32,950 nucleotides of DNA from the NCBI GenBank assembly GCA_023257515.1, contig JALRCA010000017.1, positions 1 to 32,950 on the forward strand, given 5' to 3'. A program made the position numbers and the translations under genes. This stretch comes from Aeromicrobium sp. (GTDB lineage Bacteria > Actinomycetota > Actinomycetes > Propionibacteriales > Nocardioidaceae). This document shows, in pieces, positions 15,873-24,153 of the stretch; position 1 is the stretch's first letter, and the number at the start of each line of letters is the position of its first letter. The notes under the pieces were generated by a model. The model had not been told where the DNA came from and searched no databases. It saw only the letters and a list, made by a program, of their open reading frames with translations.

Positions 15873-18092
15873 TCAGAAGGGAGGCTCGTCATCCTCCGCC
15901 ACGGCTTCCGGGGCGTCCAAGATTCCTCGACCGGCGTGACCGTCAGACGAACTTCGGGACGCTATCTGGCTCTGCCAGTCTGTCATAGCGGCCTTGTCCT
16001 GGTCGAACGGCACATCAAAAGTGATCGGTAGTTCGCTCCTTATCCACTGCCCGTGCGCAACAGCGCGCAGCTTCCGCAACCCCGGAAGACTTTCGGCGAC
16101 GCCACTCCCAAAGACATTCCGTAGAAAGTTGATGCTCGTGTCGTCGACACACGCGAACGAGATGACGGTGTTGCACTGCGTGAGAACCGATTTGCTGACC
16201 GTCGCCGTGCGCTGGGCCAGAACGAGCAGACCAACCCCATACTTTCGCCCCTGGAGGGCGATCTGAGTGATCTTGGCGATGGTGCCTTTTGAGTCGAAGT
16301 CGCCTAGACCGGCGAAGCCAGCCTCCGGCATGACCGTATGCGCTTCCTCCACGACGACCAAGACCTTCTTCGACGAGAGACCCTCCTTCGCGAGGTTGAG
16401 CAACGTGCTGAGGTACATCTCGGTGAGCCACAGCGTTGCCTTGGTGTTCGCGATCTCGCGAAGCTCGATAAGCGCGAGGTTCGCGTCGCCGTCGAGAAAT
16501 CGACTCAACCTTGCTTCGACATCTACGCGAAGGCCCGCAGCAAAGTCGTGTAGGACCTTTTTCTCAGCGCCCGCCCCGTATGTGCCGGTCTCGGCATCGA
16601 AAAGCTTCGCACCGAGATCGGCCGCCTTGGCGTCGTCGATAGTGAGCTGTACCGGGCTGAGGTCATTGAGTCGAGGTCGGTACTGAGATGTGAGATCAAT
16701 GCAGACCACTTTCACGCCTTGATCAACGGCATGCCGAATCAGGTCAAAGGCAAACTCGGTCTTGCCGGACCCGGTCGCTCCGAGGATCGCGGTGTGGGAC
16801 TCCAAGTGCGCAACGAAACTTCCCCGAAGACTTAGCTCAGTCCCCGGCACCACACCGAGTGAGAACTCGGCGGCCTCTGTCGCATGATTCGCAAGGTTGC
16901 TATCGACTGTGTAAACAGGTGCGTTGATCTTAGGAAGCCAGCCTGCTCGCTCGAACGTCCCGGCGTCAGTGAGAACACCAATGGGAACGGCGGTTGCGAT
17001 CTGCGATCCGTAGTTCAAAGACCCCCCGAAGGGTTCTTCTGAAGTCTCGCCTTCGACGATCTGATAGTAGATCCACCCGACCTCGGTGCCAACGACCACC
17101 AACTGTCCGAGTGTTAGAGGAGCGCCGGGCAGCAACTCGAAGCGAAGCCGGGTGGACAACGACCCTTCCCGGACGAGGCCGAGGATGTCAGCACCGTGCC
17201 CTTCTGACTGGTCTGCAATGAACTCACCACGAGCTTTAACGACATCAATGGGCGCAACCACGAGACCCGCCGCCAACGGCTGCGTTCCCGTCCCATCACC
17301 TAGCAGGAGAGTGCCCAGAAGGCCATCCGCTCGGTTCTCGGACATCAAAGGCAGACCCCAACGCGGGACTCCGTCCGGCAAGTGAACGACGAGCGGCTCC
17401 TCACGTCCGACCCAAACGGTCCCTTGGGCAAGACTGGCGCGCGCCAGATTTGGGCTGTCGACCCGCGAGACGTAACCGACCGCCACGACACGCTTCTCCG
17501 GCTTGCGCAAAAACCGCGAAACGAGCTGGGGAATCCCAAGCGGCCAGAGAACCAGGTAACAGCCCCAGAACACCAACAGGGAGGTTTCGAGGGGGCCGGG
17601 CTTATCCACGAAAAACGCGATCGCTGTGAGGAACACCGCCGAGAACACGACTCTCGCCCGCCCCAAAGTGCTACTCACCTGGAAACAAGCGGCCTGAATC
17701 CGAAGAACCCAGGGCTTCGTTGCCCGCTCAGATGTCCCCGCTTGTAGTAGCAGTGACACCAACGCAGCGACGAACACGACAAAGAGAAATCCGATCAGGG
17801 ACCACCATGCAGTGCGTGGAGCCGTCGGGCCCTGCGGCAGCACTGTCAAAAGGGCGCTCAACGAATTTAGAAACGCGTCGCCCGGCCCAGTGAAAAACCG
17901 CTCCGAGACGAGTGTGGCCAACACGACAAGCAGCAGAGAGCTCTGGACGAGGAGCACGTCACTTTCGTCCTTCGGTAACGGCTCCCCCGTCGTAGCCCAG
18001 GAGATCGACACCAGCACGAGCAGCGAGCCCACCAGCAGGACGCCTCGCACGACAGGATGCAAATGGGTTAACCGCGCGCCGCTGCCTGTCAT
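15873..18092 (-). CDS. Membrane-anchored HerA-like DNA-translocase ATPase (DUF87) with SSB-like C-terminal tip
   Basis: A 739-residue protein. About the first 200 residues contain five hydrophobic segments (near 15-35, 45-65, 95-117, 147-162 and 171-190), then a beta-rich middle part like the HAS-barrel region of HerA, then a RecA-like domain with Walker A GATGSGKT (438-445), Walker B VLVVVEEAH (577-585) and a segment ALQGRKYGVGLLVLAQRT (from 612) typical of HerA/DUF87 ATPases. The last residues, AEDDEPPF, match the acidic tip by which actinobacterial SSB recruits repair proteins. I chose ATG 18092 because a perfect AAGGAGG lies 9 nt upstream. G+C is visibly lower than its surroundings, suggesting transfer. 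No NurA-, SIR2- or nuclease-like partner is adjacent. DNA repair, plasmid/phage defence or conjugation-like DNA pumping are all possible. Confidence 0.85.
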   Translation of the reverse strand: MTGSGARLTHLHPVVRGVLLVGSLLVLVSISWATTGEPLPKDESDVLLVQSSLLLVVLATLVSERFFTGPGDAFLNSLSALLTVLPQGPTAPRTAWWSLIGFLFVVFVAALVSLLLQAGTSERATKPWVLRIQAACFQVSSTLGRARVVFSAVFLTAIAFFVDKPGPLETSLLVFWGCYLVLWPLGIPQLVSRFLRKPEKRVVAVGYVSRVDSPNLARASLAQGTVWVGREEPLVVHLPDGVPRWGLPLMSENRADGLLGTLLLGDGTGTQPLAAGLVVAPIDVVKARGEFIADQSEGHGADILGLVREGSLSTRLRFELLPGAPLTLGQLVVVGTEVGWIYYQIVEGETSEEPFGGSLNYGSQIATAVPIGVLTDAGTFERAGWLPKINAPVYTVDSNLANHATEAAEFSLGVVPGTELSLRGSFVAHLESHTAILGATGSGKTEFAFDLIRHAVDQGVKVVCIDLTSQYRPRLNDLSPVQLTIDDAKAADLGAKLFDAETGTYGAGAEKKVLHDFAAGLRVDVEARLSRFLDGDANLALIELREIANTKATLWLTEMYLSTLLNLAKEGLSSKKVLVVVEEAHTVMPEAGFAGLGDFDSKGTIAKITQIALQGRKYGVGLLVLAQRTATVSKSVLTQCNTVISFACVDDTSINFLRNVFGSGVAESLPGLRKLRAVAHGQWIRSELPITFDVPFDQDKAAMTDWQSQIASRSSSDGHAGRGILDAPEAVAEDDEPPF

Positions 18093-18359
18093 CACCACCC
18101 GCCTCCTTGAGGGGTTGTCACCGTTTACGCGAAAGCCAAGTCTGTCCGGATACTTCGACGGCCAGGCCGAAAAGGAGAAAAAAGCACGAGAAAGTCGGTT
18201 GCTCGTACTTGAAGGATCGACGCACGGGACCCGGACGGCTTTCGCAGAGAGACATCGCGATCTTGAAGAGACTTGGCTGATCTGCGAATGAGGCAACAAC
18301 CGAGCTCCTCGGTGGTGGTCACCCAGGAAATCCTGAGAGTCGGAGCCCCTTGGAGCGTG
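18093..18359. other. Low-GC, gene-free leader of the HerA-like gene
   Basis: This 267-bp stretch keeps the reduced G+C of the HerA-like gene and includes an A-rich run around 18,170-18,190, rare in this window. I saw no convincing gene, integrase site or flanking direct repeat. A 65-codon minus-strand frame (18125-18322) overlaps it but shows no family features. The HerA promoter should lie here, but no clear -35/-10 pair stands out. Confidence 0.5.
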
Positions 18360-18848
18360 TCAGCGACAGGACTCGGCCTGGGCCTTGAGGGCGGCGAGGG
18401 TGCGGTGCATGCCGTCGAGGAGCTCGACGTCGTGCTGCTCGGACCCGCCGAGCAGGTAGCGCGCCGTCCAGCGCACCACGGGCGACGGGCGGGGCAGCGA
18501 CGAGCGGCGCTCGACCACGCGGGTGCCCCCGTCGGTCGGTGTCAGCTCGTAGGACCACTCGACGTCCGTGGGGCCGACGTGGAAGGCCAGGGCCGCGGTC
18601 CCGTCGTGCGACGGCGGCTTCCAGCGCGTGATCCTGGTCGTCGTCGGCCACACGACGGCGCCGCGACGGTTCACGTTGACCCCGCGCGAGCCGACGCGCG
18701 GGCGGCGGGTGATGACCATGCGCACGGTCTCGGGGCTGCGTTCCCCCATCGTGCGGAGGTCCGAGACGACGCGCCACACGGTCTCGACCGGCGCCTCGAC
18801 CTCGATCTCGGCCTCGAGCGGGGGCAGTGCTGCGGCGGTCCCCACCAC
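18360..18848 (-). CDS. SRPBCC family protein (distal paralogue)
   Basis: A 162-residue START/Bet v1-like (SRPBCC) protein. Typical marks are the opening IEVEAPVETVWRVVSDLRTMGERSPE, the central VVWPTTTRITRWKPP and a C-terminal long helix (about 135-160). It is a diverged tandem copy of the gene just upstream and starts with GTG one base after that gene's stop. The family binds hydrophobic ligands or acts as polyketide cyclase/dehydrase-like proteins; the ligand is unknown. Third gene of a hydrolase-SRPBCC-SRPBCC operon. Confidence 0.8.
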   Translation of the reverse strand: MVGTAAALPPLEAEIEVEAPVETVWRVVSDLRTMGERSPETVRMVITRRPRVGSRGVNVNRRGAVVWPTTTRITRWKPPSHDGTAALAFHVGPTDVEWSYELTPTDGGTRVVERRSSLPRPSPVVRWTARYLLGGSEQHDVELLDGMHRTLAALKAQAESCR

Positions 18849-18849
18849 G

Positions 18850-19326
18850 TCAGCCGCGCTCGGCCGCGGCCTTGATCCGGGCGAGCGTCTGCTCGATGCC
18901 CCGCTGCAGCCCGTCCTCGAACTGCTCGGTCCCGCCGAGCGCCAGTCCGACGAAGAAGTTCGAGACCGCGGAGACGCCGTTCGGGGCGAGCCGCGCCTCC
19001 GTGAGCCTCGTGCCGGTGGCCGTGGGCTCCAGCTCGTACGACCACAGCGTGCCGTTCTCGGCGGTCTTGAGCACCAGTCGCTTCTCCGGCTCGAACACCT
19101 TGACGTACGACCGGGTCGGCCACCACTTCCAGCCCTGCCGGTTCAGGTTGATCGTGCGGGTGCCCTGGCGCACCTCGCCGCCCCGGATGATCATCCTGCG
19201 GCACTGCGGGCTCCACTCGCCCATGCGACGCAGGTCGGAGACGACGGCCCACACCGCGGCGGGTGACGCATCGATCTCGATGCTGCTCGCGATGCGCTCG
19301 CGGTTGGTCGGGGCGGTCGTGGCCAT
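18850..19326 (-). CDS. SRPBCC family protein (proximal paralogue)
   Basis: A 158-residue SRPBCC protein whose N-terminus, IEIDASPAAVWAVVSDLRRMGEWSPQ, matches the downstream paralogue, as do the central NLNRQGWKWWPTRSYVK and the C-terminal helix with GGTEQFEDGLQRGIEQTLARI. It begins 28 nt after the alpha/beta hydrolase gene, so the three are probably co-transcribed. A role in lipid or polyketide-like ligand handling beside a lipase-type hydrolase is possible, but not shown by the sequence. Confidence 0.82.
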   Translation of the reverse strand: MATTAPTNRERIASSIEIDASPAAVWAVVSDLRRMGEWSPQCRRMIIRGGEVRQGTRTINLNRQGWKWWPTRSYVKVFEPEKRLVLKTAENGTLWSYELEPTATGTRLTEARLAPNGVSAVSNFFVGLALGGTEQFEDGLQRGIEQTLARIKAAAERG

Positions 19327-19354
19327 GCGGTCCTCCAGCGGGGATGGGGGTGGC

Positions 19355-20614
19355 TCAGGCGTGTGAGCCGGTGGCCGGCAGCGCGCGCAGGTCGCGGTCC
19401 TTGGCCTGGATCCACTCGACGATCCAGTCGCCGACGCGCGGGTGGTTCAACAGGTCGAAGTGGTGCGCGCTCGGGACGTACTCGAACGAGGCGCCGTCGA
19501 CGACGGGTCCGGTGCGACCGACGCCGGTCGCGGACGAGAAGTGCACGAGCAGGTCGCCGAGGACCGTGCTGAGGGGGTGGCGCTGCGAGGCACCGAGCGT
19601 GGCGGCCACGAAGTGGTACTCCGCGCGCGGCAGCGGGGCGGCCGCGATGCGGTCGAGGCCCCACTGCGACGTGAGCTCCTGGCCCTCCCACTCGTCGGCC
19701 GAGATGTAGCCGTGCCGCAGGTCGACGATGCCGGGCGAGCGGGTGTCGAGGATCGTGCTGAACGGCCGCGACTCGGGGAAGAAGCGCAGCACGCGCGACC
19801 CGAGGTGGGCGACCTTCTCGAGGTTCGCGCCGGCGTGCGGCGTGCCGAGGCACACGACGTCGCGGACGAGGTGCTGCCAGGTCTGGCCGCTGGCCGTGGC
19901 GTGGTTCGTGGCGGCGCGCACCACGAGACCGCCCATCGAGTGACCGACGAGCGTGATGCGGGTGACGTCGGTGGGCCAGACGTCGACAAGGTGACGCAGC
20001 AGCGCGTCGAGGTGCTTGCCGTTCTCGGAGACGTGCAGGCCCGTGTTGTAGCGGATCATGACCGGCGTCGCGCCGGTCTCGCGCGTGATGCGGTCGGCGT
20101 ACGTGGTGTGCTGGCGACCGGCGCCCATGCGCCAGGACTCCTCGCTCTCGCACAGGCCGTGCAGGAAGACCACCAGGTGGCTGGAGGCGTCGCGGAAGTT
20201 GTCGCGGACCTGCCAGCCGGTGACGGGCACGTCCTCGCCGTCGACGCGGACGGCCATGACGATCGCGCCCGGGTCGTCGAGCATGCGGAGCTCGTCGCCG
20301 ACGAGGCCGTTGACGGCGGCGACGACGCCGCGGCCGAGCTTGGACGACTCGATCGGGCGGCCCACGCCCCGCGCGGCCAGCGCACGCACCGAGCCGCTCC
20401 CGAGGCGCAGCGCGCCGGAGATCGCGCCGTAGACCGATGTCACGACGGCGTCGTGCAGGGACTCGGGCACCCGGCTGCCGACGATGCGCGTGGCGTCGAA
20501 GGCGCGGCGGGCCACGGCCTGGTGCACGTCGCGCACGGTGCCGACGACCAGCCGGTCGCCGTACTCGAGCGCGAGCGCAGCGACGTCGGTCGTGCGTGCG
20601 GGCTCGGGAGACAT
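19355..20614 (-). CDS. Alpha/beta hydrolase, PGAP1/lipase-like
   Basis: A 419-residue alpha/beta hydrolase. The nucleophile elbow GHSMGG places Ser226; the oxyanion segment VVFLHGLCESEESW lies near 148-161; and VCLGTPHAGANLEK follows the elbow as in PGAP1-like and triacylglycerol lipases. His near the C-terminus (SAHHFDLLNHP) would complete the triad. The first 110 residues are an Ala/Arg/Val-rich helical extension without a signal peptide, suggesting a cytosolic or membrane-associated esterase. There is no ribosome site before ATG 20614; the spacing to a -10-like CAGTAT suggests a leaderless transcript. Confidence 0.85.
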   Translation of the reverse strand: MSPEPARTTDVAALALEYGDRLVVGTVRDVHQAVARRAFDATRIVGSRVPESLHDAVVTSVYGAISGALRLGSGSVRALAARGVGRPIESSKLGRGVVAAVNGLVGDELRMLDDPGAIVMAVRVDGEDVPVTGWQVRDNFRDASSHLVVFLHGLCESEESWRMGAGRQHTTYADRITRETGATPVMIRYNTGLHVSENGKHLDALLRHLVDVWPTDVTRITLVGHSMGGLVVRAATNHATASGQTWQHLVRDVVCLGTPHAGANLEKVAHLGSRVLRFFPESRPFSTILDTRSPGIVDLRHGYISADEWEGQELTSQWGLDRIAAAPLPRAEYHFVAATLGASQRHPLSTVLGDLLVHFSSATGVGRTGPVVDGASFEYVPSAHHFDLLNHPRVGDWIVEWIQAKDRDLRALPATGSHA

Positions 20615-20620
20615 GTCTAC

Positions 20621-20649
20621 ATACTGCCGGTATCTCGAGGCGATGTGAA
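20621..20649 (-). promoter_or_regulatory. Candidate leaderless promoter of the hydrolase-SRPBCC operon
   Basis: On the minus strand TTCACA (20644-20649) and CAGTAT (20621-20626) are separated by 17 bp, and six bases (GTAGAC) separate the -10 from the ATG at 20614. This is the spacing expected when transcription starts at the start codon. Confidence 0.5.
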
Positions 20650-20705
20650 CCGGACGTGGCGGACTTCTCAGGGACGTCTTGGGCTCCGTGCCGCGCCGTG
20701 GAACG

Positions 20706-20745
20706 ACGAGGCCGCCGGCACCCCGAGGGGGACCGGCGGCCTCGT
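20706..20745 (-). terminator. Terminator hairpin downstream of tig
   Basis: ACGAGGCCGCCGG (20706-20718) and CCGGCGGCCTCGT (20733-20745) pair perfectly over 13 bp, and the loop can extend the stem with CCCC/GGGG. It begins 10 nt after the tig stop. There is no T-run, as is common for high-GC hosts. Confidence 0.7.
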
Positions 20746-20755
20746 GTGCGGGACG

Positions 20756-22120
20756 TCAGCTGGCGTCGTCGGCGGGCTCGTCCTCGTCGGCGAGGCTGCC
20801 GTCGGCCTGGAGCTTCGACAGGTCGAGGGTCGTGCCCGACTTGTCGGTGACCGTGGCGCCCTCGACGAGCGACGCGAGCGCCTTGCCGCGCAGGACCTCG
20901 GACATCATCTCGGGCACGTGGTTGTGCTCCATGATGTGCTGGATGTAGGAGTTCGGGTCCTGGCCGGACTGCTGCGCACGGCGGATGATGTGCTGGCTCA
21001 GCTCGGCGTCGTCGACGCCGATCTCCTGCTCCTTGACGACCTCGTCGAGCACGAACTGCGCGACGATCGAGTCGCGGACACGGCGCTCGAGGTCGGCCTC
21101 GAACTCCTCGGCCGTCTGGCCCTCCTCCTCGAGGTAGGCCTCCATCGACATGCCGGCGTACATGAGCTGCTCGGTGATCTGCTGACGACGGTTCGCGAGC
21201 TCCTCGGTGACGACCGCGTCGGGGATCGGCGCGGCGACCTGGCCGACGATCTCGTCGAGCACCAGGTCGCGGGCCTCGGCGGCCTGCTCCATGCGCTTGC
21301 CGCGCGTGAGCTTCTCGCGCAGGTCGGCCCGCAGCTCCTCGACCGTGTCGAACTCCGAGGCGGTCTGGACGAACTCCTCGTCGACCTCGGGCAGCTCGCG
21401 CTCCTTGACGTCGACGACCTTGACGGTGACCTCGACGGGCGTGCCCTTGAGCTCGCCGCCGACGAGCTCGGTGCTGAACGTCTTCTCCTCGCCGGCGGAC
21501 AGACCCGTGATGGCCTCGTCGAGCCCGTCGAGCATGCCGCCACGACCCACCGTGTACGGCATGCCGGTGGCCTCGGCGCCCTCGATGGGCTCGCCGCTCT
21601 CGTCGTGGGCGGCCAGGTCGATCGTGACCGCGTCGCCGTCGGCGGCCGCGCGCTCGACGTCGGTGAACGTCGCGAAGCGCTCACGGAGCGCCTCGAGCTG
21701 CTCCTCGACGTCGTCGTCCTGGACCTCGGCGTCCTCGACCTCGACCGCGATGGCCGAGACGTCGGGCAGCTCGATCTCGGGGCGCACGTCGAGCTCGGCG
21801 GTGATCTCGATCGGCTCGCCGTCCTCGAACTTGGTGAGGTCGATCTCGGGCTGGCTCAGCGGCTGGACGTCGACCTGCTGCAGCGCCTCGCTGTACCAGT
21901 CGGGCAGCGCGCTGTTGATGGCCTCGTCGAGCACGGCGCCGCGGCCGATGCGCTGGTCGATGATCGCCGCGGGGACCTTGCCCTTGCGGAAGCCGGGCAC
22001 CTGGACCTGCGCGCCGATCGTCTTGTAGGCCTTGTCGAGGCTCGGCTGGAACTCCTCGAACGGGACCTCGATGGTGAGCTTCACCCGGGTCGGGCCGAGG
22101 GATTCGGTCGTGCTCTTCAC
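20756..22120 (-). CDS. tig: Trigger factor (ribosome-associated peptidyl-prolyl isomerase)
   Basis: A 454-residue chaperone that meets nascent chains at the ribosome exit. The ribosome-binding signature GFRKGKVP is at 43-50, the FKBP-type PPIase domain spans about 155-245 and the helical C-terminal domain continues to about 425, followed by an acidic tail rich in Asp/Glu. I chose GTG 22120 (AGGAG 9 nt upstream); the open frame further upstream is Arg-rich and not family-like. In many bacteria clpP-clpX follow tig; here the next gene is an unrelated hydrolase. Confidence 0.96.
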   Translation of the reverse strand: MKSTTESLGPTRVKLTIEVPFEEFQPSLDKAYKTIGAQVQVPGFRKGKVPAAIIDQRIGRGAVLDEAINSALPDWYSEALQQVDVQPLSQPEIDLTKFEDGEPIEITAELDVRPEIELPDVSAIAVEVEDAEVQDDDVEEQLEALRERFATFTDVERAAADGDAVTIDLAAHDESGEPIEGAEATGMPYTVGRGGMLDGLDEAITGLSAGEEKTFSTELVGGELKGTPVEVTVKVVDVKERELPEVDEEFVQTASEFDTVEELRADLREKLTRGKRMEQAAEARDLVLDEIVGQVAAPIPDAVVTEELANRRQQITEQLMYAGMSMEAYLEEEGQTAEEFEADLERRVRDSIVAQFVLDEVVKEQEIGVDDAELSQHIIRRAQQSGQDPNSYIQHIMEHNHVPEMMSEVLRGKALASLVEGATVTDKSGTTLDLSKLQADGSLADEDEPADDAS

Positions 22121-22270
22121 GTCGTCGTGCTCCTGCTGTCGCGGGTGGTGTGAACCTGTGGCTCTCGGGGGCCCGGCGGACGACGCGACGAACGGTCGCG
22201 GTCCGGCTCGCAGGCCTCCGATCAGTCTCTCACGCCTGGCCCGAGAGGCCGAACCGGGCTTGCGCAGGGC

Positions 22271-22349
22271 CCCCTCCCCGCTGGCAGTGACAGATCTACG
22301 CGACACGCCAGCGTGTCGCGGTGATTACGTCACTGCCAGCGGGGTGGGG
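22271..22349. repeat. Nested 79-bp palindrome between phoD and tig
   Basis: The outer arms (22271-22291 and 22329-22349) are 21 bp with one mismatch, including a 16-bp perfect core CCCCGCTGGCAGTGAC. The 37-nt interior holds a second hairpin (22299-22320), CGCGACACGC-CA-GCGTGTCGCG. It lies 11 bp after the phoD stop and about 150 bp before the tig start. It could be a strong terminator, but the two-level symmetry and abrupt edges are more like a mobile palindromic element. Confidence 0.7.
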
Positions 22350-22359
22350 TGCGAAGGGG

Positions 22360-24015
22360 TCAGACGGGCAGGAGGCGGGGGTCGCCGCTGCGCACCTCGC
22401 GGGCGGCGAGCAGCCGCGAGGTCGCCCGGGGATCACGACGGTCGCTGATCGCGTGCCACTCCATGCGCAAGCGCGACCGATCGAGGTCGATCACGCTGTA
22501 GCCGTGATCGTCGAGGTTGACGAAGCGCACGTGCGGGTTGAGCGTGCGGATCGCGGTCTCGATCGACTGCGACACCGTCCGCGGTGCGGTGCCCATGAAG
22601 TCGTCGACGTTGTTGCTGGTCACCGACGCGCACACGAGCTCCGTCGCCAGGGGACGGCCGTCGTGGCGCACCTCGTTGGCCCAGGCCGTGTGCACGTCGC
22701 CGGACAGGAACACGACGTCGTCGACCTGGCGGTCGGCCACCGTCTGCAGCAGTCGGCGCCGGTCCGCCGGGTAGCCGTCCCACTCGTCGGTGTTGGGCTC
22801 GGCCGGCCCCCACGACATGGGGTCGGTCGTGCGCTCCAGGGCGATCTTCTCGACCTGCGGCCGCGGTGGCATGAGCATCGGTGCCACCATGACGGGGTTG
22901 CCGACGAGCTTCCACCGCGCCCTCGTCGTGGTCAGCTGCTCGACGAGCCAGGCGTGCTGCGCGGGCCCGGTGATCGTGCGCTCCGGCGCGTCGGTCCGCG
23001 GGTCGTCGGCGTCGACCCGCTCGTCGCGGTAGCTGCGCAGGTCGAGCATCGTCAGGTCTGCCAGGTCGCCGAAGCGGATGCGACGGTAGATGCGGGTCCC
23101 GTCCCCTGGACGCGCCGTCCCGGAGATGCGCACCGGCATCCACTCGTCGTACGCCCGGAGTGCGGCCCGGCGGCGCGCCGCCCACGAGCCGTCCTGGCGC
23201 TGGTGCTCGAACGCTCCGCCGGGCCACCAGCCGTCGGCGACCTCGTGGTCGTCCCAGGTCACGACGAAGGGGGTCGTGGCGTGCAGGGCCTGCAGGTCCG
23301 GGTCGGTCTTGTACTGCGCGTGCCGGCGTCGGTAGTCGCTGAGCGTGATGGTCTCGCGCTGCGGATCGTGCAGGCGGACGTCCTGCTGGTCGTGGCCGTA
23401 GGAGTACTTGCTGGGCTCGTACTCGTAGATGTAGTCACCGAGGTGCACCACGGCGTCGAGGTCGGCGTCGGCCAGGTGGCGGTAGGCACTGAAGTGCCCG
23501 GCCTGCCAGTTGGCGCACGAGACGACACCGAGGCGCAGCCGCTCGGGCGAGGCGTCGTGAGCCGGCGCCGTCCGCGTCCTGCCGACCGTCGACCGGTCGG
23601 GGCCGCTCGTGAAGCGGTAGAAGTACGTCGTCGCGGGCTGCAGACCGTTCGCGTCGACCTTGACCGTGTGGTCCCGCTGCGGCGAGGTCCGGATCGACCC
23701 GGATCGCACGAGCTGCGTGAACGCGGCGTCGCGCGCGACCTCCCACTCGACGAGGGTCGGACCGCCCTGCCCGGAACCGGGCGACGCGCCGGGGATGGGC
23801 GTGACGCGGGTCCAGAGCACGACCCGGTCGGGCAGCGGGTCACCGGAGGCGACGCCGTGCTGGAACCGGCGGTGCTGCGCACCTGGCGCCGGCGACGGCC
23901 AGGTCGCGACGGTCGCGAGACCCGCAGCCGTGGCGACACCGACGCCGCCGACGAGCACGTCGCGTCGCGACAGCTCACGCCGGGAGGGGAACAGACGGGC
24001 TGGACCAGTCCTCAC
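22360..24015 (-). CDS. phoD: PhoD-type alkaline phosphatase, Tat-exported
   Basis: A 551-residue phosphodiesterase/phosphomonoesterase. The N-terminus has a twin-arginine motif SRRDVL (16-21) followed by a hydrophobic stretch (about 22-40), so it should be exported folded. PhoD marks include HGVASGDPLPDRVVLWTR, VVSCANWQ, VHLGDYIYEY, TWDDHEVADG and FLSGDVHTAW, which supply the Ca/Fe-site residues. I chose GTG 24015 since it gives a normal Tat n-region; the frame is open further upstream but contains no start with a ribosome site. Expected to release phosphate from extracellular esters; Pho-box control is not evident. Confidence 0.92.
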   Translation of the reverse strand: MRTGPARLFPSRRELSRRDVLVGGVGVATAAGLATVATWPSPAPGAQHRRFQHGVASGDPLPDRVVLWTRVTPIPGASPGSGQGGPTLVEWEVARDAAFTQLVRSGSIRTSPQRDHTVKVDANGLQPATTYFYRFTSGPDRSTVGRTRTAPAHDASPERLRLGVVSCANWQAGHFSAYRHLADADLDAVVHLGDYIYEYEPSKYSYGHDQQDVRLHDPQRETITLSDYRRRHAQYKTDPDLQALHATTPFVVTWDDHEVADGWWPGGAFEHQRQDGSWAARRRAALRAYDEWMPVRISGTARPGDGTRIYRRIRFGDLADLTMLDLRSYRDERVDADDPRTDAPERTITGPAQHAWLVEQLTTTRARWKLVGNPVMVAPMLMPPRPQVEKIALERTTDPMSWGPAEPNTDEWDGYPADRRRLLQTVADRQVDDVVFLSGDVHTAWANEVRHDGRPLATELVCASVTSNNVDDFMGTAPRTVSQSIETAIRTLNPHVRFVNLDDHGYSVIDLDRSRLRMEWHAISDRRDPRATSRLLAAREVRSGDPRLLPV

Positions 24016-24153
24016 GATCTTCGTTCTCGCGGACCAGGACGAACGGATCCCCCACCCGACGTGAACGTCGTGCGACGGGTCCGTCAAACGGTGGTGTCCG
24101 GCCGTGGCCCGGCTCACGGGAAGCCTCGTGGGCACCTGCACGTTGCACCCGAC
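24016..24153. promoter_or_regulatory. Divergent promoter region, phoD and flavin oxidoreductase
   Basis: This 138-bp gap must hold both promoters. On the minus strand TTGACG (24082-24087) could be a phoD -35, but no good -10 follows at 16-18 bp. I see no ribosome site of quality for either gene and no clear PhoB-type direct repeats. Confidence 0.35.

Noticed and set aside
18093-18299. Extension of the HerA-like protein to an upstream start at 18299
   Set aside because: The added 69 residues lack family character, and ATG 18092 has a perfect AAGGAGG at proper distance right before the first hydrophobic segment.
18125-18322. A 65-codon minus-strand frame upstream of the HerA-like gene as a possible partner gene
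   Set aside because: No ribosome site, no family features, and it overlaps the leader of the ATPase in another frame. Not enough to call a toxin, antitoxin or NurA-like partner.
15840-18360. Search for an integrase, transposase, inverted repeats or direct repeats bordering the low-GC patch
   Set aside because: None were seen by eye, so I did not call a mobile element despite the composition shift.
19442-22153. A 903-codon plus-strand frame opposite the hydrolase and tig
   Set aside because: Antisense artefact; it has no family features and crosses the tig terminator.
24016-24153. A Pho box upstream of phoD
   Set aside because: I could not find two convincing PhoB-type direct repeats at 11-bp spacing, so phosphate control is not claimed.
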